A stretch of 64,000 nucleotides of DNA from Mannheimia haemolytica (lineage in GTDB: Bacteria; Pseudomonadota; Gammaproteobacteria; Enterobacterales; Pasteurellaceae): positions 1,860,001 through 1,924,000 of the forward strand of contig LR134495.1 in NCBI GenBank assembly GCA_900638155.1, read 5' to 3'. The stretch's first letter is position 1. The number at the start of each line of letters is the position of its first letter. Made by a program: the position numbers and the translations under genes. Under the pieces are notes generated by a model, which saw nothing but the letters and a program-made list of their open reading frames with translations, searched no databases and was not told where the DNA came from. Below, in pieces: positions 30,019-39,847 of the stretch.

Positions 30019-31058
30019 CAAATTACCTCAATCAGTGGCTTGCCCTGTTCCATTTCCAGCAATCTGCCAACGTGGAATAACGGCACATTTGCCTGATTTG
30101 CAATTTGTTGCACTTTTTCGACCGCTTGTGGCAGCACCGCCACCAACAAACCGCCAGAGGTTTGCGGATCGCACAAAATCGCTTTTTGCTCGTCCGTCAT
30201 TGCTGAAATCAAATGCCCATAGCTATCGAAATTGCGATTTGTCCCACCCGGAACCGCCCCCAATGCGATATATTCTTTGGTGCCGTCAAGGGTGTGAATA
30301 TCCGCAAAATGAACCTCCGCCCGTAAGCCCGAGCCTTGACACACCTCGCTTAAATGCCCGAGTAAGCCAAAGCCGGTTACATCAGTCATTGCCGTTACTT
30401 CAGGCAGTTCGGAAAACGCAGAGCCAACCAAGTTGATTTGACACATTACCTCACTTGCCAAATGTTGATGTTCAGGCTTCAACAAACCTTTTTTCTCTGC
30501 CGTGGTTAGAATGCCAATCCCCAAAGGCTTGGTTAAAAATAGCTCACAGCCAGCCACCGCAGAGGCATTGCGTTTTACCCGCTCGGTCGGCACAATGCCG
30601 GTCACAGCCAAGCCGAAAATCGGCTCGGGCGAATCAATCGAATGCCCGCCCGCCAAGGCAATACCGGCTTGCCGGCACGCAAAACGCCCACCTTCGACAA
30701 TTTGTTGAGCCACTTCTGCCGGTAATTTATTTACCGGAAAGCCCAGAATCGCAATCGCCATAATCGGCTTGCCACCCATCGCATAAATATCGCTAATCGC
30801 ATTGGCAGCAGCAATTCGCCCGAAATCAAACGGGTCGTCCACAATCGGCATAAAGAAATCGGTGGTACTGATAATCGCCTGCCCGTTCCCTAAATCATAG
30901 ACGGCAGCATCGTCCGCCGTTTCATTGCCTACCAATAAATTCGGATCGACAAATTGTTCTAATTGAGTTTGTAAAATTGTCCCTAACACCTTAGGCGAAA
31001 TTTTACAGCCTCAACCCGCCCCGTGGCTGAACTGCGTAAGTTTTATCGGTTCAGACAT
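30018..31058 (-). CDS. selD: Selenophosphate synthase SelD, a selenoprotein with in-frame UGA
   Basis: 346 aa read through an in-frame TGA at 31011-31013 as selenocysteine (residue 16). The codons before it give [15 protein letters not shown] and those after it give GCKISPKV, which is exactly the N-terminus of SelD with Sec in place of the Cys17 of E. coli. From residue 24 on, the frame is open and shows [38 protein letters not shown] and GGLL near CDPQTSGG. A hairpin fitting a bacterial SECIS follows the UGA directly. SelD makes selenophosphate from selenide and ATP for Sec and 2-selenouridine. Annotating only up to 30989 would remove the catalytic residue. Confidence 0.95.
30970..31007 (-). 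promoter_or_regulatory. Bacterial SECIS element of selD
   Basis: Starting three bases after the UGA on the minus strand: a perfect 9-bp lower stem TGTAAAATT / AATTTTACA (31007-30999 with 30978-30970), a 3x3 internal loop, and a 5-bp upper stem CCTAA / TTAGG with apical loop GGTG. This position and form are those of SelB-binding SECIS elements inside coding regions. Confidence 0.85.
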
Positions 31059-31298
31059 TCTGCCTCCATCGTAAATCAAAATTATGCCTATTGTACGCCA
31101 ACAAGCGGTAGAATTTGGGAAAATTTTTGCAAATTTTGATAATTTCCTGAGACTGTATAGTCTCGAAATCAATTTCTGGCTAAAGATAATTTCTAACAAG
31201 AAAAATCAGAACGAATTTCAAGTATTCGGAACATTCGACCGCTTGCTTAACTTCAGCTATAATTCATCTTTTTAAAATAAGTAAAAACAGGAAAGACA

Positions 31299-32397
31299 AT
31301 GTTTGAATTAAACCCAATTAAAAACCAACTGGCTGACTTAAGCGAACGTACAGCGGTCATCAGGGGGTATCTTTGACTTTGATCATAAAGTCGAACGTTT
31401 AGAAGAGGTCAATGCCGAACTGGAGCAACCCGATGTGTGGAACAAGCCGGAGAAAGCACAAGCACTGGGCAAAGAACGCTCTATGTTGGAGCAAATTGTC
31501 AATACCATTAAAACCTTAGAGCAAGGGATTGAAGATGTTGAAGGGTTGATTGAGCTGGCGGTGGAAGCAGAAGATCAGGATACCTTCAATGAAGCCCAAG
31601 TGGAAGCAGACGAATTAGAGAAAAAACTTACCGATTTAGAATTTAAGCGGATGTTCAGCGGCCCACACGACAGTGCCGATTGCTATTTGGATTTGCAAGC
31701 CGGTTCGGGTGGAACGGAAGCTCAGGACTGGACAGAAATGTTACTGCGTATGTATTTGCGTTGGGCGGAGAGCAAAGGGTTCAAAGCCGAGCTGATGGAG
31801 GCCTCAGACGGTGATGTGGCAGGGATTAAATCCGCCACCGTGAAAATTTCCGGCGACTATGCTTACGGCTGGTTCAGAACCGAAACGGGTATTCACCGCT
31901 TAGTGCGTAAAAGCCCGTTTGATGCCAATAATGGTCGTCATACCTCGTTCTCCGCCGCTTTCGTCTATCCGGAAGTTGATGACGATATTGATATTGAAAT
32001 CAACCCTGCGGATTTGCGGATTGATGTGTATCGAGCATCAGGGGCAGGCGGTCAGCACGTCAATAAAACCGAATCGGCAGTGCGAATTACCCATATGCCG
32101 AGTGGCATTGTGGTGCAGTGTCAGAACGGTCGTTCGCAACACCAAAATAAAGATCAGGCGATGAAACAGCTGAAAGCAAAACTTTACGAGCTGGAAATGA
32201 GCAAGAAAAATGCGGAAAAACAGGCGATGGAAGACAATAAATCCGACATCGGTTGGGGTAGCCAGATCCGTTCTTATGTGTTGGACGACTCACGCATTAA
32301 AGACCACCGCACCGGCGTGGAACATCGCACCACCCAACAAGTGCTGGACGGTGATTTGGATAAATTTGTCGAAGCAAGCTTAAAAGCAGGATTGTAA
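31299..32397 (+). CDS. prfB: Peptide chain release factor 2, with programmed +1 frameshift
   Basis: 365 aa when read as 31299-31373 joined to 31375-32397. The first frame gives [20 protein letters not shown] and ends at CTT TGA (31371-31376); slipping +1 on CTT continues with GAC TTT GAT, giving [22 protein letters not shown]. The GGQ motif that enters the peptidyl transferase centre is in [16 protein letters not shown], and the SPF stop-codon recognition tripeptide in [11 protein letters not shown]2 reads UGA and UAA. The frameshift makes RF2 limit its own synthesis. Any start further downstream would lose the N-terminal domain. Confidence 0.97.
31362..31377 (+). promoter_or_regulatory. prfB frameshift site
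   Basis: AGGGGG-TAT-CTT-TGA-C: an internal Shine-Dalgarno-like AGGGGG three bases before the slippery CTT and the UGA with unfavourable 3' C. It is identical to the E. coli site as I recall it. Confidence 0.95.
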
Positions 32398-32420
32398 TTT
32401 CATTTCCATTGATGATAGTG

Positions 32421-32446
32421 CCAGCGTCCACGCTGGTACTTTATTG
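32421..32446 (+). terminator. Probable terminator after prfB
   Basis: Perfect 7-bp inverted repeat CCAGCGT / ACGCTGG (32421-32427 with 32430-32436), extendable with flanking GTG/TAC, followed by TACTTTATT. The very short loop means the inner pairs probably open. Confidence 0.6.
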
Positions 32447-32499
32447 ATAATCTACGGTACAAACAAAAGACACTCGTGCCATCATTTAAGGCAAACATT

Positions 32500-33480
32500 A
32501 TGCTTTTCGACTCTCTCCAATTTAGCATTGGCGTTACCTTACCAACCATTTTGTTAATGCTGTTCGGTATTTTTCTACGCAGACGAAAATTTATTGACGA
32601 TACCTTTTGCAATATGGCATCAAAGGTGGTGTTTAATTTTACCCTGCCACCGATGATTTTCTTGAATATGCTAAAAAGCCCGTTAGATTTCTCCAGCCAA
32701 ATCAACCTGATTTCGACCGGAGTCGGCGGTTCGATTTTGATCTATTTATGGGCGGAATGGTGGGCGGCTCGACATATTGAAAACCGCCGTTACCGTTGCA
32801 TTTTCACTCAAGGCACTTTCCGCACCAATGCGGCAATTTTAGGCATTGCCTTAATTCTTAATGCTTATGGCGATAAAGCTCTAGCTGCCGCCTCCGTCTA
32901 TATTTCTTGCTTAGTGATTACCTTTAATGTGCTGGCAGTGATTACACTTACCTCGTCATTAAGTGATAAAAAAGTGAATTTTGGCAGATTAATGCTATCA
33001 ATTTTGAAAAATCCGCTGATTTTAGCGGTGATTGCGGGCTTAATTTTTAACTATTTTAAACTCAGCCACCTCATTCCTAAACCGCTTGAATCTGCCGGTA
33101 AATTAATGGCAAGTCTGACGCTTCCACTGGCACTTATCTGCACCGGAGCAAGCATTAATTTCAAGCAATTAAAACAATTTAACCAAGGGGCTGAAAGCAC
33201 CATCAATAAAATTGTGCTGTTTTCTGCCTCTATTCGGCTGATTTTTGCCCCGGTTTTCTTTCTACTACTCGGAAAATTTGTATTTCAGCTTCCGCCAATG
33301 GAACTTGGCATTGTCTTTGTAGCAGCCTCTGCCCCTGTAGCAGCCGCCACTTATGCGATGACCAGAAATTACGGCGGTGATGGCGAAGCAGCCGCAAATC
33401 TTATCGGCATTACCACGCTTGGCTCAATGTTTAGTGCCAGTATCGGTTTATTTTTATTAAGACAAATCGGCTGGGTTTAG
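32500..33480 (+). CDS. AEC-family (auxin efflux carrier-like) membrane transporter
   Basis: 326 aa from the ATG at 32500; a GTG 24 bases earlier is not favoured. Ten hydrophobic helices are arranged as two repeats with a central polar loop, typical of AEC proteins. Conserved features are KVVFNFTLPPMIFLNM in helix 2, the F-R-T-N motif (TQGTFRTNAAILGIAL) and ASAPVAAATYAMTRNYGGDG near the C-terminus. AEC members of bacteria export or import malonate, malate or other small organic anions; no substrate can be named here. It precedes the metallophosphoesterase gene by 25 bases, so co-transcription is likely. Confidence 0.85.
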   Translation: MLFDSLQFSIGVTLPTILLMLFGIFLRRRKFIDDTFCNMASKVVFNFTLPPMIFLNMLKSPLDFSSQINLISTGVGGSILIYLWAEWWAARHIENRRYRCIFTQGTFRTNAAILGIALILNAYGDKALAAASVYISCLVITFNVLAVITLTSSLSDKKVNFGRLMLSILKNPLILAVIAGLIFNYFKLSHLIPKPLESAGKLMASLTLPLALICTGASINFKQLKQFNQGAESTINKIVLFSASIRLIFAPVFFLLLGKFVFQLPPMELGIVFVAASAPVAAATYAMTRNYGGDGEAAANLIGITTLGSMFSASIGLFLLRQIGWV

Positions 33481-33505
33481 CCAATTTATTAATTAAAGGA
33501 ATAAT

Positions 33506-34591
33506 ATGGAATATCGTTACTACATCACTACTGCTATTGCGGTTGCCTTATTGCAACTGTTTCTATTCAGTTTAACTAAAACAGTTGGCTGGTTATTTAA
33601 TTTATCTGCAAAAAGTCGTAAAACCGTTGGCATTCTCACTTTCTTAGTGATGAACGGCCTCGTGATTTTGCACCTTACCCGCACTTTTACGCTATTTAGA
33701 ATAATGGCATTCATCTTGGTATTACTACTTTTTGCATTTTTTATCAGTTTTTTCACCGCTTGTATTTACAAAATATTCAACGGCAATACTACCGTCAATC
33801 GCTGGCTGAAAATCGCCTACCCATTTGCATTCTTTGGCTTACTTGGACTTGGCTATTACAACGCTTATACCCCAACAGTAGTACATTATTCGGTGAAATT
33901 GGATAAACCATTAGAGAAACCGCTTCGCATTGGTATGGCAAGCGATCTGCATTTAGGCAAACTGTTTGGTGCGAAACAACTTGACCAACTGGCAGAGATT
34001 TTCAACCAGCAAAAAGTCGATCTGATTTTATTACCGGGCGATATTATGGACGATAATGTCTCTGCTTATCGTGCCGAAAAAATGCAGCCTCATTTAGCCA
34101 AATTAAAAGCTCCTCTTGGCGTGTATGCTACCCTCGGCAATCACGATTTCTTCGGGGCACAAAACAGCATTGCACAAGAAATTCAAAATGCCGGTATTAC
34201 TGTTTTATGGGATCAAGCGGTCGAAATTAATGGAAAATTTACGCTTATCGGGCGTAATGATGATTTAGTCAAAAACCGTCCTTCTGCCGAGCAACTTTTA
34301 CAAAACGTGAACACTAAATTACCCGTAATTTTGCTCGACCACCGCCCGACTGAAATTGAGCAACATGCTAAATTGCCGATTGATATTCAAGTGTCCGGCC
34401 ACGCCCACAAAGGGCAAGTATTCCCTGCAAGTATTATTACCAAACTGATGTATCGCTTACATTACGGCTATAAAAAAATCGGCTTCGGGCATTATTTTGT
34501 CACCTCTGGCTACGGATTCTGGGGCGTGCCTATGCGGTTAGGCTCACAGTCGGAAGTGATGATTATTGATGTGGAAGGGAAAAATCCATAA
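33506..34591 (+). CDS. Membrane-anchored calcineurin-like metallophosphoesterase
   Basis: 361 aa. The first ~125 residues contain four to five hydrophobic segments. The C-terminal domain has the metallophosphoesterase blocks: ASDLHLGKL (D-x-H), PGDIMDD (GD), LGNHDFFGA (GNH[DE]) and SGHAHKGQ (GHxH). This set forms the two-metal site. Related proteins (YaeI, LpxH-like, YkuE types) act on phospholipids, nucleotides or phosphoproteins; the substrate is unknown here. The topology places the catalytic domain after the membrane region. A ribosome binding site AAAGGAAT precedes ATG. Confidence 0.85.
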   Translation: MEYRYYITTAIAVALLQLFLFSLTKTVGWLFNLSAKSRKTVGILTFLVMNGLVILHLTRTFTLFRIMAFILVLLLFAFFISFFTACIYKIFNGNTTVNRWLKIAYPFAFFGLLGLGYYNAYTPTVVHYSVKLDKPLEKPLRIGMASDLHLGKLFGAKQLDQLAEIFNQQKVDLILLPGDIMDDNVSAYRAEKMQPHLAKLKAPLGVYATLGNHDFFGAQNSIAQEIQNAGITVLWDQAVEINGKFTLIGRNDDLVKNRPSAEQLLQNVNTKLPVILLDHRPTEIEQHAKLPIDIQVSGHAHKGQVFPASIITKLMYRLHYGYKKIGFGHYFVTSGYGFWGVPMRLGSQSEVMIIDVEGKNP

Positions 34592-34676
34592 TTTGATATA
34601 GGGGCAAATTATTATTTGCTCCTAATTTCACCGAAAATAACTGATGAGTAAAATTTTCGCTAAAACCCAGCGCTTG

Positions 34677-35528
34677 TTAATCTCTCGATACTTTTACTGT
34701 TTGCTTAATATGCTTTAAATGCACGATGATGGTAAAAGTCATCATCACCAATAACGCCCAAGCACTCCATTTGCTCATATGCACCATAGACCAAGCTCCA
34801 AGCTGATTTGGGTAGCGCCAAATTCCGGCAAAAGTACCGATATTTTCCGCCAACCAAATGAAAAAACCTATCAGGAAGAAAGAAAGCAACAGTGGCATTT
34901 TCCGTGCAATGTCATAAGGGGTGAAGAACACAAAAGTGCGTGCATACAGCCCTAATGCAAAAGCGGCAATATACCAACGGTAATCCCCAATGTAATGATG
35001 CGTAAAGAAATTCAGGTAAATCATCAGTGCCGTTAAAGTGGCTAGCCAGTAGGGCGGGTGGCTTTGGATTTTCAAATCAAACAACCGCCACGCTTGTATA
35101 ATGTAAGAGCCAACTGCCGCATACATAAAACCGGTGAATAATGGCACGTTAAACAATTTAGTATAGGCAAAATCCGGATATGCCCAAGATTGAATATGAC
35201 TCGATGTTTTAAAGACTTCTAACACAAAACCAACCAAATGAAATAGGCTTATTGCTTTTAGTTCGTCCCACGTTTCCAGCCCCAGTTTCACCATTGCGAT
35301 TTGCACCACTACGGCAAAAATCAGCAAAATATCATAACGAGGTAAGCCCCATAATCCCGTTTTTGGCACCGCAAACATCGCAATAAAAAATAACCCCGCA
35401 AATAAACAGGCTCTAGCTTCTTTTAACCCAAAGAACCAAAACTCTGTCAACAAACGACTCGCTCTGCTTAACCTAGCATTAGGTTTATGATTCATTAACC
35501 AAGCATCAAATTTATTCAGTCTTTCCAT
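34677..35528 (-). CDS. DUF817-family membrane protein
   Basis: 283 aa with eight or so hydrophobic segments. Sequence stretches FWFFGLKEARACLFAGLFFIAM, KTSSHIQSWAYPDFAYTKLFNVP, YLNFFTHHYIGDYRWY and FIWLAENIGTFAGIWRYPNQLGAWSMVH are characteristic of the DUF817 (YoaT-like) family. The conserved His/Asp/Trp residues in loops suggest a membrane enzyme, but no activity is known to me. It stands between the phosphoesterase gene (convergent) and the gal operon (divergent). Confidence 0.85.
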   Translation of the reverse strand: MERLNKFDAWLMNHKPNARLSRASRLLTEFWFFGLKEARACLFAGLFFIAMFAVPKTGLWGLPRYDILLIFAVVVQIAMVKLGLETWDELKAISLFHLVGFVLEVFKTSSHIQSWAYPDFAYTKLFNVPLFTGFMYAAVGSYIIQAWRLFDLKIQSHPPYWLATLTALMIYLNFFTHHYIGDYRWYIAAFALGLYARTFVFFTPYDIARKMPLLLSFFLIGFFIWLAENIGTFAGIWRYPNQLGAWSMVHMSKWSAWALLVMMTFTIIVHLKHIKQTVKVSRD

Positions 35529-35667
35529 CTATTTTTGTCTTAATATCTTGCATATTAATCTATTCTACCAAAAGCCACATTCAATTCCACGTAAGCTACC
35601 TTAAATCGCAAAATGGAGGAAAACTTGCAAAATTTTTCTGAAATTTGACCGCTTGACATCATTATTT

Positions 35668-35710
35668 TGTGAGCTATGTCACAGTCATTTTGTCTGACTT
35701 TCGCTATACT
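35668..35710 (+). promoter_or_regulatory. CRP-dependent promoter of galTKM
   Basis: CRP site TGTGA-GCTATG-TCACA at 35668-35683 and -10 TATACT at 35705-35710. With a start near 35717 the CRP centre is at about -41.5, class II geometry. There is no good -35, as expected for an activator-dependent promoter. Confidence 0.8.
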
Positions 35711-35740
35711 CTTTACATAACTAATTTCGAGGAGTTTTAT

Positions 35741-36787
35741 ATGAGCGAATTTGTCCTCAACGATCACCCACATCGTCGTTTTAATCCATTAAAAAATCAA
35801 TGGATTTTAGTCTCTCCGCATCGGGCAAAACGCCCGTGGCAAGGGCAACAAGAAGAAATCGTGCAAGATGAAAAACCGAGCTATGACCCAAGTTGTTACC
35901 TCTGCCCCGGCAATAAGCGGATTACCGGTGAACAAAACCCGAATTACACCAAGCCGTTTGTGTTTAAAAACGACTTCTCTGCCCTGCTACCAGACACACC
36001 GGCACCAATACCGAATGATGATCCGCTGTTTCAGATTTCTCATACACAAGGCGAAAGCCGTGTGATCTGTTTTTCGCCTGATCATAGTAAAACCTTACCG
36101 CAACTTTCCATCGAGGAAATTACTGATGTGGTAACAGTTTGGCAAGAGCAAGCGAATGAGCTGAAAGAGCGTTATCAGTGGGTGCAAATTTTTGAGAACA
36201 AAGGCTCGATGATGGGCTGTTCTAACCCTCACCCACACGGGCAAATTTGGGCAAGTAATTTTCTACCCAATGAAATTGCGATTGAAGACGAATGCCAAGC
36301 AGCATATTTTGCTCAATATGGCTCGCCACTGTTGCTTGACTACGCACAACGTGAATTAGACAAACAAGAGCGAATTGTGGCAGAAACCAAAGATTGGATT
36401 GCAGTTGTGCCTTACTGGGCGGCTTGGCCGTTTGAAACGTTGCTGTTGCCAAAAGCTAAACAGTTCAAATCCATTACTGATTTAAACGAAACGGAAAAAG
36501 CCGATTTAGCCCTTGCGTTGAAAAAGCTTACCACCCGTTACGATAATCTGTTTAACATTAGTTTCCCATATTCAATGGGCTTTCACTTCGCTCCATTTAA
36601 CGGCAAGGAAAATGCTCACTGGCAATTACACGCCCACTTCTATCCACCACTCTTGCGTTCAGCCACGGTGCGTAAGTTTATGGTCGGTTATGAAATGATG
36701 GCAGAAAGCCAACGTGATTTAACTCCGGAACAAGCTGCCGAGCGTTTAAATGCAGTAAGTGATACCAAACACTATAAAGATAAATAA
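35741..36787 (+). CDS. galT: Galactose-1-phosphate uridylyltransferase
   Basis: 348 aa, equal to E. coli GalT. The start at 35741 follows CGAGGAG and gives [32 protein letters not shown]. Zinc ligands Cys52 and Cys55 (SCYLCPGN) and the nucleophile His166 in [11 protein letters not shown] are present at the E. coli positions. It exchanges UDP between UDP-glucose and galactose-1-phosphate in the Leloir pathway. It is first in galT-galK-galM behind a CRP-dependent promoter; galE is not in the window. Confidence 0.98.
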   Translation: MSEFVLNDHPHRRFNPLKNQWILVSPHRAKRPWQGQQEEIVQDEKPSYDPSCYLCPGNKRITGEQNPNYTKPFVFKNDFSALLPDTPAPIPNDDPLFQISHTQGESRVICFSPDHSKTLPQLSIEEITDVVTVWQEQANELKERYQWVQIFENKGSMMGCSNPHPHGQIWASNFLPNEIAIEDECQAAYFAQYGSPLLLDYAQRELDKQERIVAETKDWIAVVPYWAAWPFETLLLPKAKQFKSITDLNETEKADLALALKKLTTRYDNLFNISFPYSMGFHFAPFNGKENAHWQLHAHFYPPLLRSATVRKFMVGYEMMAESQRDLTPEQAAERLNAVSDTKHYKDK

Positions 36788-36796
36788 GGAATTTAA

Positions 36797-37951
36797 ATGA
36801 AACCACAAGAAATCGCTTTGCAACAATTTGAACAACATTTTGGCTATAAAGCAGAACGCACGGTATTTGCCCCGGGTAGAGTGAACATTATCGGCGAACA
36901 TACCGACTACAATGATGGATTTGTGATGCCCTGTGCCATCAATTACGGCACAGCAGTCAGTTTTGCCAAACGTGATGACCACAAATGGCGGGTATTTGCC
37001 GTTGATCTCAACCAACAAGATGAATTTGATTTAAGCCAGCCGATTGAGACAAGCGAACAGAAATGGGCGAATTATGTGCGTGGCGTGGTGAAATTTATTC
37101 AAGCTAAGCACCCCGAATTCAAACAAGGGGCAGATTTAGCCATTACCAGCGATGTGCCGATGTCATCAGGTTTAAGTTCTTCCGCTGCATTGGAAGTTTC
37201 TATTGGTAAAACCGCTCAACTACTCGGCGATTTACCGCTTTCTTTACAACAAATCGCATTAATCGGGCAAGAGGCTGAAAATAAATTTGTCGGCTGTAAC
37301 TGTGGCAATATGGATCAACTCACCTCCGCTCTCGGGCAACAAGATCATTTAGTGATGATCGACTGCCGTAGTTTAGAAATCACCCCAACCCCTGTGCCAC
37401 AAGGCTATTCGATTGCAATTATTAACTCCAACGTAAAACACGACCTAGTTACCGGTGAATACAACAGCCGCCGTGAACAGTGTGAATTTGCCGCCCACTT
37501 CTTCGGCAAAGCAAAATTGCGTGATGTTACACCTGAACAATTTATTGAACGAGCTTCAGAACTTAGTGAAGCGAATGATCTGGCGTATAAACGGGCAAAA
37601 CATATCATCAGCGAAAATCAGCGAGTGCTGGAAGCTGCGGAAGCCTTAAAAGCGAATGATATGGTCAAACTCGGTGAGTTGATGGCTCAATCTCACGATT
37701 CAATGCGTGATGATTTTGAAATTACCTGCCCTGAAGTGGACTGCCTCGCTGAAATCGCCCAACAAGCTATCGGCAAAAACGGCGGAGCCAGAATGACCGG
37801 CGGCGGCTTTGGCGGCTGTGTTGTGTGCCTAGTACCAAATGATAAAGTGGAAGATCTTCGCCAAGCCGTTGCTGAAAATTACGAAAAGCAAACCGGCATT
37901 AAAGAAACCTTCCACGTTTGTACTGCCTCCGATGGGGTGCGGGAAGTCTAG
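36797..37951 (+). CDS. galK: Galactokinase
   Basis: 384 aa. The galactokinase signature [19 protein letters not shown] is at residues ~25-45, the ATP-binding GHMP motif is [15 protein letters not shown], and the third motif is [15 protein letters not shown]. It phosphorylates galactose at C1. It starts 9 bases after galT (AAGGAATTTAA ribosome site) and so is co-transcribed with it. The downstream gap to galM is unusual, with four hairpins. Confidence 0.98.
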   Translation: MKPQEIALQQFEQHFGYKAERTVFAPGRVNIIGEHTDYNDGFVMPCAINYGTAVSFAKRDDHKWRVFAVDLNQQDEFDLSQPIETSEQKWANYVRGVVKFIQAKHPEFKQGADLAITSDVPMSSGLSSSAALEVSIGKTAQLLGDLPLSLQQIALIGQEAENKFVGCNCGNMDQLTSALGQQDHLVMIDCRSLEITPTPVPQGYSIAIINSNVKHDLVTGEYNSRREQCEFAAHFFGKAKLRDVTPEQFIERASELSEANDLAYKRAKHIISENQRVLEAAEALKANDMVKLGELMAQSHDSMRDDFEITCPEVDCLAEIAQQAIGKNGGARMTGGGFGGCVVCLVPNDKVEDLRQAVAENYEKQTGIKETFHVCTASDGVREV

Positions 37952-37960
37952 CCTCCTTAC

Positions 37961-38066
37961 CTAGCACGAGCCGTGCTAGTTTAAATTATCCCAGCTCCTC
38001 TGGAGCTGAAAAATAGAGAGCCACAGAGTGGCTCAGATTTTCTAACCCCATACGGCTCGTATGGGG
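37961..38066. repeat. Four tandem tri-loop hairpins between galK and galM
   Basis: Perfect inverted repeats, each with a three-base loop: CTAGCACG-AGC-CGTGCTAG (37961-37979), CAGCTCC-TCT-GGAGCTG (37992-38008), GAGCCAC-AGA-GTGGCTC (38018-38034) and CCCCATACG-GCT-CGTATGGGG (38046-38066). Starts are 31, 26 and 28 bases apart. The cores of the first and fourth are reverse complements (ACGAGCCGT and ACGGCTCGT), and loops two and three are complementary. The last ends 14 bases before the galM ATG. Confidence 0.85.
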
Positions 38067-38080
38067 GAAAGAGGTAATCT

Positions 38081-39049
38081 ATGAAATTATTCACCCTTGA
38101 AAATGCGTTTTTACGCATTACTCTTTCTGATGTTGGGGCATCTTGGCTTTCGTGTATTGTCAAAATGCCGAACGAAGAACGGGAAGTATTAGTTACCACG
38201 TCTGCAAAAAATTGGCAAAAACAGACCGCTTTCTTTGGGGCGACCATCGGGCGTTACGCTAATCGCATTGCCAATGCGGAATATCGCTTAAACGGCAAAA
38301 CCTATCAACTCGCTAAAAATAACGGTGAACATAATCTACACGGTGGCGAGCTTGGAGCAGATAAAGTAGTGTGGCAACTTGAAAGCCAAAGCGAACAAGC
38401 GGTCAAATTTAGTTATGTTTTTGCAGATGGCGAGGAAGGATTTGGCGGCGAAGTGAAAGCTTTTGTGGAGTATCGCTTGACCCAGAATGAGCTTCAAATC
38501 AGCTTTGATGCGACGACCAACCAAGATACCCCGCTTTGTTTAACCAACCACGCCTATTTTAATTTGCAAGGTTCAGAGACGATTTTAGATCACGAGCTGA
38601 TGATTAATGCAGAAGCCTATCTGCCGGTTGATGCAAGCGGGATTCCAAATGCTCCGCTTAAAAAAGTGGACAGTACCGGCTTTGACTTCCGCTGTGCTAA
38701 AAAAATCGGGCAAGATTTATTGGCTGATGAGGACCAAAAAGCAGTAAAAGGTTACGATCACGCCTTTCTTCTTGCAAAAAATAGTGAAAATCCGACCGCT
38801 TGTTTAGCCGTGGAAGACTTAAAAATGGAGTTCCGTACCTCAATGCCTGCCCTGCAAGTTTACACCGGCAACTGGCTTAAAGGGCAACCTGACTTAAACG
38901 GGGGAGAATATAGCGATTACGCAGGCGTGGCGTTAGAACCTGAGTTTTTCCCAAACTCACTAAACCAGCCTGAATTACTCCAATTTGGAGGGATAACAAA
39001 AGCAGGAGAAGGGTATCATCACACGATAAGTTATCGATTTATTATCTAG
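38081..39049 (+). CDS. galM: Aldose 1-epimerase (mutarotase)
   Basis: 322 aa. Family features: TIGRYANRIANAEYRLNGKTYQL with the substrate-binding Arg, NNGEHNLHGG, catalytic His in LTNHAYFNLQG, KGYDHAFLL with the conserved Asp, and the general base Glu in ALEPEFFPNS. It interconverts beta- and alpha-D-galactose ahead of GalK. Third gene of the gal operon, 129 bases after galK across four hairpins, so its expression may be tuned separately. Two uptake-signal cores lie within the gene. Confidence 0.95.
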   Translation: MKLFTLENAFLRITLSDVGASWLSCIVKMPNEEREVLVTTSAKNWQKQTAFFGATIGRYANRIANAEYRLNGKTYQLAKNNGEHNLHGGELGADKVVWQLESQSEQAVKFSYVFADGEEGFGGEVKAFVEYRLTQNELQISFDATTNQDTPLCLTNHAYFNLQGSETILDHELMINAEAYLPVDASGIPNAPLKKVDSTGFDFRCAKKIGQDLLADEDQKAVKGYDHAFLLAKNSENPTACLAVEDLKMEFRTSMPALQVYTGNWLKGQPDLNGGEYSDYAGVALEPEFFPNSLNQPELLQFGGITKAGEGYHHTISYRFII

Positions 39050-39051
39050 AA

Positions 39052-39080
39052 TTATGGGCGGACACAAAATCTGCCCATAA
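39052..39080. terminator. Hairpin between convergent galM and ytfJ
   Basis: An 11-bp stem TTATGGGCGGA / TCTGCCCATAA (39052-39062 with 39070-39080, one G-T pair) with a seven-base loop. No T-run follows on either strand, so terminator function is uncertain. Confidence 0.5.
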
Positions 39081-39089
39081 AAACACTGG

Positions 39090-39647
39090 TTATTGCGTTA
39101 ATGTTTTCACCAACCCAATCACTTCTTGAATCTGTTTTGCAGAGAGTTTGCCCTCAGAGGTAAATTGTACTTTACCTGATTTATCCAACACCGCAATAAA
39201 GCTCTCTTTCTCTTTTAAGCCCCACACTTTTTTCACACTGCCTTGCTGGTCTAACACTACTTGGCTGTGAGGGTTGTCAAGTTTGCCGTTTTCTACGCTG
39301 TTTTTCACAAATACCCCTGTGCCAACAATCGCATCGTCAGCATTTACAATCGTCACAGTCTGGTATTTGGCACGATCAAAACCAGCATTTTTAATTGCTG
39401 TCATCAAGGCCTCATTCTTTTCTTTCACCGAGCTTCTACCAGCAAAATGATGAATAATGCGTACTTTGCCTGCCAAAGATGATGAATGCCAATTTTTATA
39501 GCTGACTTTCTCGGCTGACACCACCAACTCACCATCTTTGGCAACCGAGACAGCAGGTAATGCTTGATTTAATTGCACATTGTGAGCAAAAGCGGAACTT
39601 GCAAAAAAAGCCCCAAAAATAACCGCTTGAGTGAATAATTTTTTCAT
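39090..39647 (-). CDS. YtfJ-family periplasmic protein
   Basis: 185 aa. An N-terminal signal peptide ends at SSAFA|HN (about residue 21). The mature part has a thioredoxin-like fold pattern, LAGKVRIIHHFAGRSSVKEKNEALMTAIKNAGF, without a CxxC motif, and HSQVVLDQQGSVKKVWGLKEKESFIAVLDKSGKV, which define the YtfJ family (PF09695 as I recall). Members are periplasmic and of unknown function. It is divergent from yajC, in the position where tgt lies in E. coli. Confidence 0.88.
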   Translation of the reverse strand: MKKLFTQAVIFGAFFASSAFAHNVQLNQALPAVSVAKDGELVVSAEKVSYKNWHSSSLAGKVRIIHHFAGRSSVKEKNEALMTAIKNAGFDRAKYQTVTIVNADDAIVGTGVFVKNSVENGKLDNPHSQVVLDQQGSVKKVWGLKEKESFIAVLDKSGKVQFTSEGKLSAKQIQEVIGLVKTLTQ

Positions 39648-39847
39648 TTTTTCTCCTATTATGTCGGCGGCATAACACGCCAGTAACCTAATGCTACACT
39701 AAAAGTGCTGATTCTACTCAAATTTTTGTTTAAAAGAAAAGCATTCGATGAATTTTTCTACTCGTTAATTCATTGAATTTGTGGTATTTTAGCAAGCGTT
39801 TTTCATAACACTTATTTTTATACCACTCAAACATTTAAGGAGTTTTT

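Noticed and set aside
29803..30436. Plus-strand ORFs opposite nudJ and selD
   Set aside because: Their sequences are Pro/Arg/Gln-rich low-complexity translations of the antisense strand of well-supported genes.
31011..31199. Separate 62-codon minus-strand ORF ending [15 protein letters not shown]
   Set aside because: Its end is the true N-terminus of SelD; the stop is the selenocysteine UGA.
31435..32397. prfB as a 320-aa protein
   Set aside because: The missing N-terminus is encoded upstream in another frame joined by the programmed shift at 31371-31377.
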